From contig UQTA01000032.1 in the NCBI GenBank assembly GCA_900543885.1, positions 1 through 36,109 of the forward strand: a DNA stretch of 36,109 nucleotides. Reading direction: 5' to 3'. Below are positions 1 to 7,330 of the stretch, one piece after another (position 1 is the stretch's first letter; every line of letters starts with the position of its first letter). Position numbers and translations under genes: made by a program. Source of the stretch: an uncultured Clostridium sp. (GTDB taxonomy: Bacteria; Bacillota; Clostridia; Lachnospirales; Lachnospiraceae). The notes beneath the pieces were generated by a model. The model saw only the letters and a list, made by a program, of their open reading frames with translations. It made no database searches and was not told the origin of the DNA.

Positions 1-2
1 AA

Positions 3-317
3 ATCCTGGTAAAAGATGAACGATTGACACAATTAGATGAGATTGTGACAGAAGTAAAGCAATCGGAAGAATGGGAGGCTGTAAGAATGAGCATCTTATC
101 AATTGGATTGGAACGGGGAGAACAGATTGGATTAGAAAAGGGAGTAAGTCAGGGAAAGGCGCAAAGCGTTCTGGAACTTTTGGAAGAAAATGGACCGGTA
201 TCTGAGAAAACTTGCAAAATGATTTTGTCTGAAACAGATACAGAACGTTTAAGTACATGGCTTAAGAAGGCTGCCAAGTCAAATTCAGAAGAGGATTTTT
301 TAAGTAAGATACAGTAG
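3..317 (+). CDS. Rpn-family nuclease, C-terminal part (runs off window)
   Basis: The reading frame is open from the first bases of the window, so the gene starts upstream; the TTG at 24 is not a convincing start. The visible part of about 104 residues is charged and helical. It has a glycine/glutamate-rich segment (GLERGEQIGLEKG) followed by a short helical tail, the usual C-terminus of Rpn/PD-(D/E)XK 'recombination-promoting nuclease/putative transposase' proteins of Firmicutes. The catalytic domain is not in view, so whether the gene is intact is unknown. The family assignment rests on the style of the tail and not on catalytic residues. A second fragment of the same kind lies at 18702-19064. 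Confidence 0.55.
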   Translation: MLVKDERLTQLDEIVTEVKQSEEWEAVRMSILSIGLERGEQIGLEKGVSQGKAQSVLELLEENGPVSEKTCKMILSETDTERLSTWLKKAAKSNSEEDFLSKIQ

Positions 318-456
318 CAAGTTCTGCGAAGCAATTGAACAAGTATTGTTTTAGGATAATAAGCGGGAATCCTCGGTTATTCAATTGCCGATGTAGTTCA
401 CAACAAACAGGAACATGGGTAGAAAAAATGCGTAAATTATAAAGTGAAAAAATATC

Positions 457-493
457 AAAAGGCGATCCGGTTTTATTAATCGGACCGCCTTTT
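457..493. terminator. Bidirectional terminator
   Basis: An imperfect hairpin pairs AAAAGGCGATCCG with CGGACCGCCTTTT around an AT-rich loop. T-runs leave on the plus strand (TTTT) and, a few bases later, on the minus strand (TTTTGATATTTTTT). It lies between the convergent Rpn-type gene and the MBL-fold gene and can end both transcripts. The remaining bases between 318 and 526 show no gene. Confidence 0.75.
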
Positions 494-526
494 AACGTCA
501 TTTTGCAAAAGCGCATTTACATATAT

Positions 527-1219
527 TTACCCTTCCACAACCTGAACAATATTAAATCCTTTTTCTCTTAACATATCCTCACAGGGACTGTCAAGGTGCA
601 TGCAGTAGACTCTGTGGCGTTCTTCACGGGGGATCCATTTCTCCATCTTGCCGTAGTAGCAGTGGGATGGATTCGGTGAATCGTGGGTACTGGTATCGTG
701 GTAGATACGGTTTATTTCTCCTGCCAGGAAGCGGTTTCTGATGTCTTCAGGCAGTTCGGAAGAATCACCGCTGTAATAGATGGTTTCTGTACCGTCACTT
801 AAAACATAGCCGTAGCACTTCATGTCCAGTGCATGTTTTACTTCCACAGGAACTGCAGTCAGTTCGGCTGCATTTTCGGGAAGTGTTTCATGATAATGGT
901 ATCCTAAAGGTGTGATTCCTTCTAATGTAAGGAGCTGTTTAATGGTCTCCTGTGGATAGATCACATGAATGGCTTTGTTAAAGAGACAGTAAAAGTAGGA
1001 GATCAGAGTTCCAAGGCTTCCCACGTGGTCGGCATGCATATGAGTCAGGATCACATATACATCTTCAATAGAAGCCAGATCCAGTTTGTGATAAAGCACA
1101 TCAAACATGGTCTCTCCGCAGTCAATAAGATAAAGCGCTTTTCCGGAAAGCATGTATGCTCCCGTATTCTTGAAGGGAGGATAAAAAGCGCTGCCTTTTC
1201 CGGTAAAATTTAATTCCAT
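527..1219 (-). CDS. MBL-fold metallo-hydrolase
   Basis: This 230-residue protein has the metallo-beta-lactamase fold signature. The metal motif T-H-M-H-A-D-H is at residues 59-65, with further probable ligands His129, Asp152 (in YYSGDSSELP) and His208 (in CMHLDSP). No signal peptide or membrane segment is seen, so it should be cytosolic. The overall form resembles RNase Z-like or phosphodiesterase-type MBL enzymes, but the substrate cannot be read from sequence. It starts at ATG 1219 behind AAGGAGG, 31 nt after the second sugar-permease gene. It is therefore probably the last gene of the sugar ABC operon, which hints at a role on an imported sugar or sugar phosphate (inference). Size and motif are complete. 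Confidence 0.8.
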   Translation of the reverse strand: MELNFTGKGSAFYPPFKNTGAYMLSGKALYLIDCGETMFDVLYHKLDLASIEDVYVILTHMHADHVGSLGTLISYFYCLFNKAIHVIYPQETIKQLLTLEGITPLGYHYHETLPENAAELTAVPVEVKHALDMKCYGYVLSDGTETIYYSGDSSELPEDIRNRFLAGEINRIYHDTSTHDSPNPSHCYYGKMEKWIPREERHRVYCMHLDSPCEDMLREKGFNIVQVVEG

Positions 1220-1250
1220 GCCTTTCCTCCTTAATGGGTATTTTCAGCGA

Positions 1251-2072
1251 TCATTCCTTGATGCCGGCACTTACAAAGCTGCTCATAAACTGTTTCTGCG
1301 CGATCAGAAAGGCCAGAAGCAGAGGGATAATGATGATAAAGGCTGCAGCGCACACATTGGCCCACTGCATGTTGGCCTCTTTTGATTTTGCGAAAATAGC
1401 AAGTCCTACTGTCAGTGTACGGTTTGTAGGAGAGTTGGTTACGATCAGAGGCCATAAGTAGTTGTTCCAGTGGTAGCTGACAGAGATAACGGCAAAGGAA
1501 AGATATGCCGGTTTTGCACATGGCATGTATACACCCCAGATCGTCTGCCAGGTGTTGGCACCATCGATTTTAGCAGCCTCAGCCAGTGCCTTTGGAATGG
1601 ACTTAAAGTGCTGGCGGAGTAAGAAGATAGCCATAGCACTTCCGTAGAACGGAAGCATCATACCGATCTTGGTATCGATCAGTTTCAGATCAGACAGTGT
1701 CATAAAGTTTGGAGTGATCAAAACGTCATTTGGGATAATGATCTGCATAAAGATCACAGCAAATACCAGTGCCTGTCCCTTGAAATCCAGAACAGCCAGC
1801 GCATAGGCAGCCAGAGTGGAAGTAAAGAACTGTACGGCAAAGGTGCATACGACCAGTGTCAGTGTGTTGATATAGTAGGTGCCGAATGGGATAGCATTCC
1901 ATACGTATTTAATATTGTCCAGTGTAAACGCTGTTGTGGGGAACAGTGTCATATGGAAGGATGGAACGGAAAATGCGGTTCCAACAAGCCAGATAAGGGG
2001 GATCAGCCAAAGCAGGCCTAAAATAACGGAAAATGCGGTGATCCCGGCACCGATCAAATGTTTTTTCTGCAT
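1251..2072 (-). CDS. Carbohydrate ABC transporter permease (MalG/UgpE type)
   Basis: A 273-residue integral membrane protein with about six hydrophobic segments and the permease EAA loop (EAAKIDGANTW...P) that docks with the ATPase. It belongs to the MalG-like half of CUT1 sugar importers. The N-terminal segment (ITAFSVILGLLWLIPLIWLV) is the usual first helix. ATG 2072 follows AAGGAGG by about 9 nt, and the gene begins 15 nt after the stop of the partner permease, so the two are co-transcribed. No ATP-binding gene is present in the operon. In many Firmicutes one shared MsmK/MalK-type ATPase serves several such transporters. The substrate is unknown. Confidence 0.92.
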   Translation of the reverse strand: MQKKHLIGAGITAFSVILGLLWLIPLIWLVGTAFSVPSFHMTLFPTTAFTLDNIKYVWNAIPFGTYYINTLTLVVCTFAVQFFTSTLAAYALAVLDFKGQALVFAVIFMQIIIPNDVLITPNFMTLSDLKLIDTKIGMMLPFYGSAMAIFLLRQHFKSIPKALAEAAKIDGANTWQTIWGVYMPCAKPAYLSFAVISVSYHWNNYLWPLIVTNSPTNRTLTVGLAIFAKSKEANMQWANVCAAAFIIIIPLLLAFLIAQKQFMSSFVSAGIKE

Positions 2073-2087
2073 GGTGTAAGGCCTCCT

Positions 2088-2984
2088 TTAGTTGTACTGG
2101 ATCTTCTTGTCCTGGCTTAAGAAACGAGGAAGTGCTACTACCATAAGTAAAAGCAGCATAACCGTTGTCAGTGCAGAAGATACGCCGTAGTTGAAGTTTG
2201 TAAATCCCTGCTGGTAAATGTAGTACAAAAGCAGAGTAGAAGCGTTGTTTGGCGCGCCCTCTGTCATGATGACTACATGATCCACCAGTTTAAAGCTGTT
2301 GGTCAGCGCAATGGTGGATACAAACAGGAAGGTTGGTGCAAGAAGAGGTAATGTGATCTTGCGGAAAATGGTCCAGGAGTTAGCACCGTCAATGCGTGCT
2401 GCCTCATTTACATCGGTAGAAATGCTCTGGATACCGGAAAGGAAGAATACCATCAGATATCCGGCCTCTTTCCACACGTACATAAAGGCCATAGCTGGAA
2501 GAACAGTCTTTTTACTGGATAAGATATTCATAGGCTGAAATCCCATGCTGATAAGCATCTGATCAAGCAGACCGTTTTTTGCCATGTAGATAAACATCCA
2601 GATACTGGCAATAGCGATCATGGGCATAACCACCGGATAGAAATAGGAAGTACGGATAAAACCGATGAGACGGCTTTTACGGTTAACTAAAGTTGCTAAA
2701 AACAGACCTACGACCATACTGGGAACAATAGTGATCAACGCAAAAAACAGCGTATTTCCCATTACTTTCCAGAAAAGTGAAGATCCGGCCAGATTGATGT
2801 AGTTTTTCAGACCGATAAATTCCGGTGCGCTCATTCCAAGCTTATATTTTGTGAGGCTGAGCCAGATGCTCCGAAAGACCGGCCATACAGTAAAGGCTGC
2901 CATAAAGATCAGGGAAGGCATTACCAACAGCCATCCTATGAGAGTGTTTCGCAGTTCACGCTGCTTTTTTGTATGTGTTTTCAT
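2088..2984 (-). CDS. Carbohydrate ABC transporter permease (MalF/UgpA type)
   Basis: A 298-residue membrane protein with six predicted helices and the EAA loop EAARIDGANSW...LP. It is the UgpA/LacF-like partner of the downstream MalG-type permease and forms the transmembrane channel of a CUT1 sugar importer. The N-terminus is short and basic before the first helix (LIGWLLVMPSLIFMAAFTVW). ATG 2984 has GGGGA about 8 nt upstream. It lies between the binding-protein gene, from which it is separated by 110 nt containing a strong hairpin, and the second permease gene. Confidence 0.93.
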   Translation of the reverse strand: MKTHTKKQRELRNTLIGWLLVMPSLIFMAAFTVWPVFRSIWLSLTKYKLGMSAPEFIGLKNYINLAGSSLFWKVMGNTLFFALITIVPSMVVGLFLATLVNRKSRLIGFIRTSYFYPVVMPMIAIASIWMFIYMAKNGLLDQMLISMGFQPMNILSSKKTVLPAMAFMYVWKEAGYLMVFFLSGIQSISTDVNEAARIDGANSWTIFRKITLPLLAPTFLFVSTIALTNSFKLVDHVVIMTEGAPNNASTLLLYYIYQQGFTNFNYGVSSALTTVMLLLLMVVALPRFLSQDKKIQYN

Positions 2985-3028
2985 CTTTTATTCCCCATTT
3001 GTCAGATTTCGAGAGAACATTAAGAAAC

Positions 3029-3065
3029 AAGTTGGCGCTGCCGTAAAGCACGACAGCACCAACTT
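3029..3065 (-). promoter_or_regulatory. Intercistronic hairpin after the sugar-binding protein gene
   Basis: AAGTTGG...CCAACTT plus inner GCTG/CAGC pairs form a stable hairpin 30 nt past the binding-protein stop codon, before the permease genes. The T-run after it is weak (TTGTTTCTT on the minus strand). It is more likely a partial terminator or mRNA stabiliser that keeps binding-protein mRNA above permease mRNA, as is common in sugar ABC operons. That role is inference. Confidence 0.6.
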
Positions 3066-3094
3066 CATTTCAGAAAGTATCTGTTTAATAAATC

Positions 3095-4477
3095 CTACTG
3101 ATACTCAGACAGAACTTCTGTTGCCTGTTCCTGAGCTGCGCTTAATGCTTCTTCAGCAGTTGCGTCACCGGTTACTGCAGACTGGATGTTGTCATTTAAG
3201 ACTCTCCAGATTTCAGCTGCATTGTAGGTGGTAAGCTCTGGCTTGGAGATCGGGATCTGTTCGTAAGCGATCTTAGCCTGAGGCAGCTTGTCGTAGTATT
3301 CTTTCATGATGTCCAGATCGAAGCAGGACTGTCTGGTTGCAACATAACCGGTATCCAGTGCCCACTGTGCTGCGCGCTCTGGCTCAGTAGCAAACTTGAT
3401 GAACTTCCAAGCTGCCTGTACGCGGTCTTCAGAAATACCATTGGAGATGTAGAAGTTTCCGCCGCCGGTAGGAGCTGCCTGACGTGCATTTCCAGGAAGG
3501 AATGCGGTACCAAATTCAAAGTCAGCGTTCTTGCTGATGTTTGCCAGGTTTCCTGTGGTGTGGTAGATCATAGCAACTTCGCCTGCTAAGAACTGAGTAG
3601 GAAGATCGGTCCACTGTACGATGCCAGGAGCCATTACTTTGTACTTGTTCTGAAGATCAAGCCAGAACTGAAGTGCTTCTACGTTTTCAGGAGTATCAAA
3701 CATAACGGACTTTCCGTCTTCAGCCATCAGGTTCTCACCATTTTTGCTGTTCTGTAAGCAGAAACCAGTGAAGGTCCACTGTGCGGAACCGGAGTTTAAT
3801 GCGATACCAACGCCGTAACGGTTTTCGTTGGTCAGCTTCTGTGCATCCTCAACCAGCTCGTCCCAGGTTGCAGGTGCTTTTTCAGGATCAAGGCCAACTT
3901 CCTTGAATGCGTCTTTGTTATAGAAAAGGATCTCTGTACTTCTCTGGAATGGGATGGAGTAGATCTTTCCGTCTACGTAAGAATCCTCCATAAATCCGCT
4001 TAAGAAATCATCAATATAAGCTTTTCCTTCATCACCGTCTGCTGCGATCAGATCATCTAATGGCATTGCCATGCCGGTGGAAGCCATGGTGAATCTCTGG
4101 GTAGCAAGGCTTACGAATACATCTGGTGGTGTACCGCCCTGGATCGCTGTCTGGATCTTTGTAACGGTATCGTCATAGTTTCCGGTATAAACAGGATCTA
4201 CAACGATGTCAGGATTTTCTGCGTTGAAGTCTGCACAGATCTTCTCGATCAGCTTTGCAGCATCGCCGCCTACATTTACCGGGTAGTAGAATGACAGGTG
4301 CATTGCGTCGGATGAACCGCTTTCAGCTGCTGCAGTGGTAGCATCGGCTGCTGCCTCAGATTTCTCAGCTGCTGCTGCGCTGGTGGTTTCTGCTGGCTTG
4401 GATCCGCCGGAGCAGCCGCCAAGTGCCATAGCAGAGGCTACTAAACAGGCAGATGTAAGTACGAGTTTCTTTTTCAT
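3095..4477 (-). CDS. Sugar ABC transporter substrate-binding lipoprotein (SBP family 1)
   Basis: A 460-residue exported lipoprotein. It starts with KKK, a hydrophobic stretch and lipobox LGGC (Cys22), followed by an Ala/Ser/Glu-rich linker and a family-1 extracellular solute-binding fold. It captures a sugar outside the membrane and delivers it to the two permeases encoded downstream. The start is ATG 4477 because AAGGAGGA sits 8 nt upstream and the signal peptide begins there; a longer open frame to 4567 lacks a ribosome site and would spoil the signal peptide. Transcription should start from the sigma-A promoter at 4539-4567. Substrate not identifiable. Confidence 0.93.
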   Translation of the reverse strand: MKKKLVLTSACLVASAMALGGCSGGSKPAETTSAAAAEKSEAAADATTAAAESGSSDAMHLSFYYPVNVGGDAAKLIEKICADFNAENPDIVVDPVYTGNYDDTVTKIQTAIQGGTPPDVFVSLATQRFTMASTGMAMPLDDLIAADGDEGKAYIDDFLSGFMEDSYVDGKIYSIPFQRSTEILFYNKDAFKEVGLDPEKAPATWDELVEDAQKLTNENRYGVGIALNSGSAQWTFTGFCLQNSKNGENLMAEDGKSVMFDTPENVEALQFWLDLQNKYKVMAPGIVQWTDLPTQFLAGEVAMIYHTTGNLANISKNADFEFGTAFLPGNARQAAPTGGGNFYISNGISEDRVQAAWKFIKFATEPERAAQWALDTGYVATRQSCFDLDIMKEYYDKLPQAKIAYEQIPISKPELTTYNAAEIWRVLNDNIQSAVTGDATAEEALSAAQEQATEVLSEYQ

Positions 4478-4538
4478 GATACTCCTCCTTTTTGTTTGCG
4501 CTGGGCCTTTTTGAGGCCTGTGATTTGCTCTTAAGTTC

Positions 4539-4567
4539 ACTATAGCATCATTATTGAAACGTGTCAA
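4539..4567 (-). promoter_or_regulatory. Sigma-A promoter of the sugar ABC operon
   Basis: On the minus strand a perfect -35 TTGACA (4562-4567) is followed by a 17-bp spacer and -10 TATAGT (4539-4544), which lies about 60 bp upstream of the binding-protein ATG. This is the best promoter match in the divergent region. Confidence 0.85.
4554..4567. promoter_or_regulatory. Putative LacI-family operator O1
   Basis: TTGAAACGTGTCAA is a near-perfect 14-bp palindrome (6 of 7 pairs) with a central CG, as is typical of LacI/GalR operators. It covers the -35 box and the upstream part of the spacer of the sugar-operon promoter, so a bound repressor would block RNA polymerase. The divergent gene encodes a LacI-type DNA-binding protein, the obvious candidate ligand (inference). 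It is 2 bp shorter than a canonical CcpA cre site. Confidence 0.65.
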
Positions 4568-4672
4568 ATATTATTTTGATTTTTTGCACAATATTTATTT
4601 TGTATTTACTTTATACTTTAACAAAATTACCTATGTTATATATTTTTTACAATTTATTTACAAAGAATGTGG

Positions 4673-4687
4673 TTGAACGATGTTCAA
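4673..4687. promoter_or_regulatory. Putative operator O2 of the regulator gene
   Basis: TTGAAC-GAT-GTTCAA is a perfect inverted repeat with a 3-bp centre, 16 bp upstream of the regulator's own -35 region. The half site resembles that of O1 at 4554-4567. It could serve autoregulation or DNA looping between the two divergent promoters. Confidence 0.5.
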
Positions 4688-4702
4688 TTTACGTAGGTGT
4701 AA

Positions 4703-4731
4703 TTGTGGTTTTCATATAGATATGGTATACT
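4703..4731 (+). promoter_or_regulatory. Promoter of the LacI-SBP regulator gene
   Basis: The -10 TATACT (4726-4731) is preceded by an extended -10 TGG. A weak -35 TTGTGG lies at 4703-4708 with 17-bp spacing. The distance to the ATG at 4763 is about 30 bp. Confidence 0.6.
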
Positions 4732-4762
4732 CAGAAGCATCAAGGTATCAGGAGGAGCATAT

Positions 4763-7111
4763 ATGGCAACCATTAAAGATATTGCGAAGAAAGCCGGTGT
4801 GGCTCAGGGAACAGTTTCCAATGTATTAAATGGTAAGGGAAATGTAAGCAGTGACAAAATACGCCGTGTAATGGAAGCTGCAAGACAGCTGGGATATGTT
4901 CCGAATGAGAGAGCGGCTTTGCTGCGTAGAGGAACCAATGACTGTCTGGCCCTGGTCATGCCTGATTCACGGGCCAGGCAATATGAGGATTTTTATTTCA
5001 GCTTTAAAGATTATGCCCAGGAACATGGTTATCTGGTATCACGTCACCTGACCAATGAAAACTCACCGGAAAGTGAAGTGGCTGCATTTTCAGAGGCAAA
5101 AGTGCGGCAGGTAAAGGGAATTGCCTGTATTTCCGCTGTAGCGGGTACTGCCAGCGAAACGGTTGTTTATAAAAACAGTGGGATTTTTGGGGAAATGGAA
5201 CCGGATTCAAATAATGGGACTGATATTCCGGTGCTTTTTGTAGACCGGAAAACAGGTTTCACTTCGGATTTTATTGGATTTGATTATGAAAAGGCGGGAC
5301 AGGCTATGGCGGAGAAAGCGCTGCAGGCTAGCTACCGCAGCATCTGCCTGCTTACAGGTAATCCAGATTATTCCAGTGAAAAAGATTTTTGCAGGGGATT
5401 TTTGACGACAATGGAAGGCTCCACCTGCCAGGTGATCCAGATCTGGACGGACTCTTTTAGAAAATATCAGAATATCATGCAGATATTTAACGGAACGCTG
5501 CCTCAGGCGTTTTTTATTTCCAATTATGGATTTGCAGAAAGCGCCAAAGATATGTGTACGACTTTTTATGGGAAAAAAGAAGGTTCACCGGATATTTATA
5601 CCGTTTCACCTTTGTTTACCATTCCGGAAAATGATTTTATTAAATATGAGATGAATTACCGGCAGCTGGGAAAACGGGCGGCGAAGATACTCATCCGGAA
5701 AGCAGAAGAAGGTGCAGCTGGAGAACGTATGCAGCAGGAGAAAATACCACGGGAGCAGGTAGCAGAGACAGAAAAAACGGAGAAAACGAAAAAAACAGGG
5801 GAAAACAGTGGACTGGAAAGCCATATGAACCGGATTATGACAGGAGACGGGTTCCAGAACTGGTATGTGAATATCCAGAAGCCGGAAAGCACCCAGCCCT
5901 TAAACATCGTGACACTGGACAGCCCGGAAGCATATATTATGAAAACGTTTTCCCGATTATTTACACAGAAAACGGGAATTGATGTGAATGTGTGCATCCT
6001 TTCTTATGATGAGATTTATGAGGCATTTAATTCTCTGGATGAAACTTCCCGTTTTGATATCCTCAGACTGGATGTGACCTGGCTCTCCTGGTTTGCCCAG
6101 AAACTGCTTTTACCTCTGTCGGAGATCGACGGGGACATTGAAAACAGCCTGGGACAGTATGTGGAAGGAGTCCCGGAGCATTACTGCCGGGTACATGGCC
6201 AGATCTATGCGCTTCCGGTCACACCCAGTGTGCAGATCTTATATTATAGGAAGGATTTGTTTGAAAGCCCCATCTGTAAGCGTACTTATTTTGAACAGTT
6301 CCATGAGGAATTACAGCCGCCGAAAACCTTTGAAGAATATAACAGGATCGCTGCGTTCTTTACCAGGGATCTGACACCGTCGTCACCGGTTCCTTATGGA
6401 TCTACCATTACGCTGGGATCTACAGGTGTAGCCGGTTCGGAGTTTTTGGCAAGATTATTTGCCATTCAGGAAAATCTGTATGGTGCAGACGGACAGATCC
6501 GCCTGGATTCTCCAGCGTGCCAGCAGGCTCTTACAGAACTGGTACAGCTGCGGCGCTGTACATCACCGGAGTACTGCGGCTGGTGGACTCAGACTGCAAG
6601 GCGTTTTGCGGAAGGAAATTTTGCCATGTCCATTTTATACAGCAACTATGCCAGTGATCTGTCAGCTCACAGTTCTCATGTAGTGGGGAATGTGGGGTAT
6701 TCCATGATGCCGGGAAATAACCCGGTGCTTGGCGGCGGCAGCTTAGGCGTTTCTAAGTACTGTAAGCGGCCAAAAGATGCCCTTTCCTTTATTAAATGGA
6801 TGTGCAGTGAGCCATTGTGTTCGGCGTCTGCTTTACTGGGAAGTACGTCACCATGCCGCAGGACTTATGATAATTACGAGGTTTTACATAACTATCCGTG
6901 GCTGAAGCTTTCCAGGCATTGCTTCCCTATTGCAAAGGGAAACCGGCTTCCGGCAGAACTTTCCGTACCTTTTGATGAGCGTAAGTTTTTAAGCATTCTG
7001 GGACTGGCTGTAAAAAATGCCTACACTGGGATCGTGACCCCGAAAGAGGCCCTTTCCGACGCCCAGATGCAGTTTTCAAATTACTTTCGCACTCCTTTAG
7101 GAAAACTTTAA
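4763..7111 (+). CDS. LacI-type regulator fused to a solute-binding protein domain
   Basis: A 782-residue, apparently cytosolic protein in three parts. Residues 1-55 are a LacI helix-turn-helix with hinge helix (ATIKDIAKKAGV, GTVSNVLNGKG). About 60-310 is a LacI/periplasmic-binding-like sensor. A Glu/Lys/Thr-rich linker of about 45 residues follows. From about 377 to the end it resembles a family-1 extracellular solute-binding protein (YALPVTPSVQILYYRKDLF, EGNFAMSILYSNYA, GGGSLGVSKY, ALSFIKWM). There is no signal peptide or membrane helix. The start is ATG 4763 because AGGAGG sits 7 nt upstream and LacI proteins begin here. Ordinary LacI regulators are about 330-350 residues, so the second binding domain is an addition. 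It probably controls the divergent sugar transporter, reading one or two intracellular ligands (inference). Confidence 0.87.
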   Translation: MATIKDIAKKAGVAQGTVSNVLNGKGNVSSDKIRRVMEAARQLGYVPNERAALLRRGTNDCLALVMPDSRARQYEDFYFSFKDYAQEHGYLVSRHLTNENSPESEVAAFSEAKVRQVKGIACISAVAGTASETVVYKNSGIFGEMEPDSNNGTDIPVLFVDRKTGFTSDFIGFDYEKAGQAMAEKALQASYRSICLLTGNPDYSSEKDFCRGFLTTMEGSTCQVIQIWTDSFRKYQNIMQIFNGTLPQAFFISNYGFAESAKDMCTTFYGKKEGSPDIYTVSPLFTIPENDFIKYEMNYRQLGKRAAKILIRKAEEGAAGERMQQEKIPREQVAETEKTEKTKKTGENSGLESHMNRIMTGDGFQNWYVNIQKPESTQPLNIVTLDSPEAYIMKTFSRLFTQKTGIDVNVCILSYDEIYEAFNSLDETSRFDILRLDVTWLSWFAQKLLLPLSEIDGDIENSLGQYVEGVPEHYCRVHGQIYALPVTPSVQILYYRKDLFESPICKRTYFEQFHEELQPPKTFEEYNRIAAFFTRDLTPSSPVPYGSTITLGSTGVAGSEFLARLFAIQENLYGADGQIRLDSPACQQALTELVQLRRCTSPEYCGWWTQTARRFAEGNFAMSILYSNYASDLSAHSSHVVGNVGYSMMPGNNPVLGGGSLGVSKYCKRPKDALSFIKWMCSEPLCSASALLGSTSPCRRTYDNYEVLHNYPWLKLSRHCFPIAKGNRLPAELSVPFDERKFLSILGLAVKNAYTGIVTPKEALSDAQMQFSNYFRTPLGKL

Positions 7112-7176
7112 AAAATGGTTAGATTTTAGTCAGAGTTCTTTAAGGGAGCCTCAAAGACTTTCCAAGTCTGGTGTGC

Positions 7177-7182
7177 TATACT
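7177..7182 (+). promoter_or_regulatory. Probable -10 box of the GT51 gene
   Basis: TATACT at 7177-7182 lies just before a structured leader and has no good -35 box (AAGACT at 17 bp). Transcription would start near 7189, leaving a leader of about 140 nt before the ATG at 7331. Confidence 0.4.
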
Positions 7183-7186
7183 GTAA

Positions 7187-7302
7187 TTAAGCGAAGGCCC
7201 CGCCCGCTGCCGCGGGCGGTAGAGCGTGTGAGCTTGAGTACAGAGGAAAGGTCCCCACCTGCAACTGCGGGTGGTAAAGTGCTTAAATGCATGGACCTGA
7301 GT
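7187..7302 (+). repeat. Structured leader repeat, two degenerate units
   Basis: Two tandem units about 53 bp apart. Unit 1 has hairpin GCCCGC-TGCC-GCGGGC followed by GGTAGAGCG. Unit 2 has outer stem GGTCC/GGACC enclosing CCACCTGC-AACT-GCGGGTGG, the linker TAAA and a small hairpin GTGC/GCAT, then TGAGT. Unit 1 begins ATTAAGCGAAGG. The same order of elements (ATTAACGAAG, stem, hairpin, GTAGA, hairpin, closing stem, TGAGT) occurs on the minus strand at 31560-31730 in another leader. The units read in the sense direction of the GT51 gene. I do not recognise a named RNA family. Confidence 0.7.
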
Positions 7303-7330
7303 ATATAAGCACAGGAGAGAAGGTGAGCAG

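Noticed and set aside
4478..4567. 30-residue N-terminal extension of the sugar-binding protein
   Set aside because: It would cross the promoter and bury the lipoprotein signal peptide; ATG 4477 has a perfect ribosome site.
4554..4567. CcpA cre site at the sugar promoter
   Set aside because: The palindrome core is 2 bp shorter than a cre site, and the divergent LacI-type gene is a better candidate partner.
7222..7236. tRNA-like D-arm sequence GGTAGAGCG in the leader repeats
   Set aside because: No acceptor stem, anticodon arm or T-arm can be folded around it, and the same string lies inside a different three-way-junction plan.
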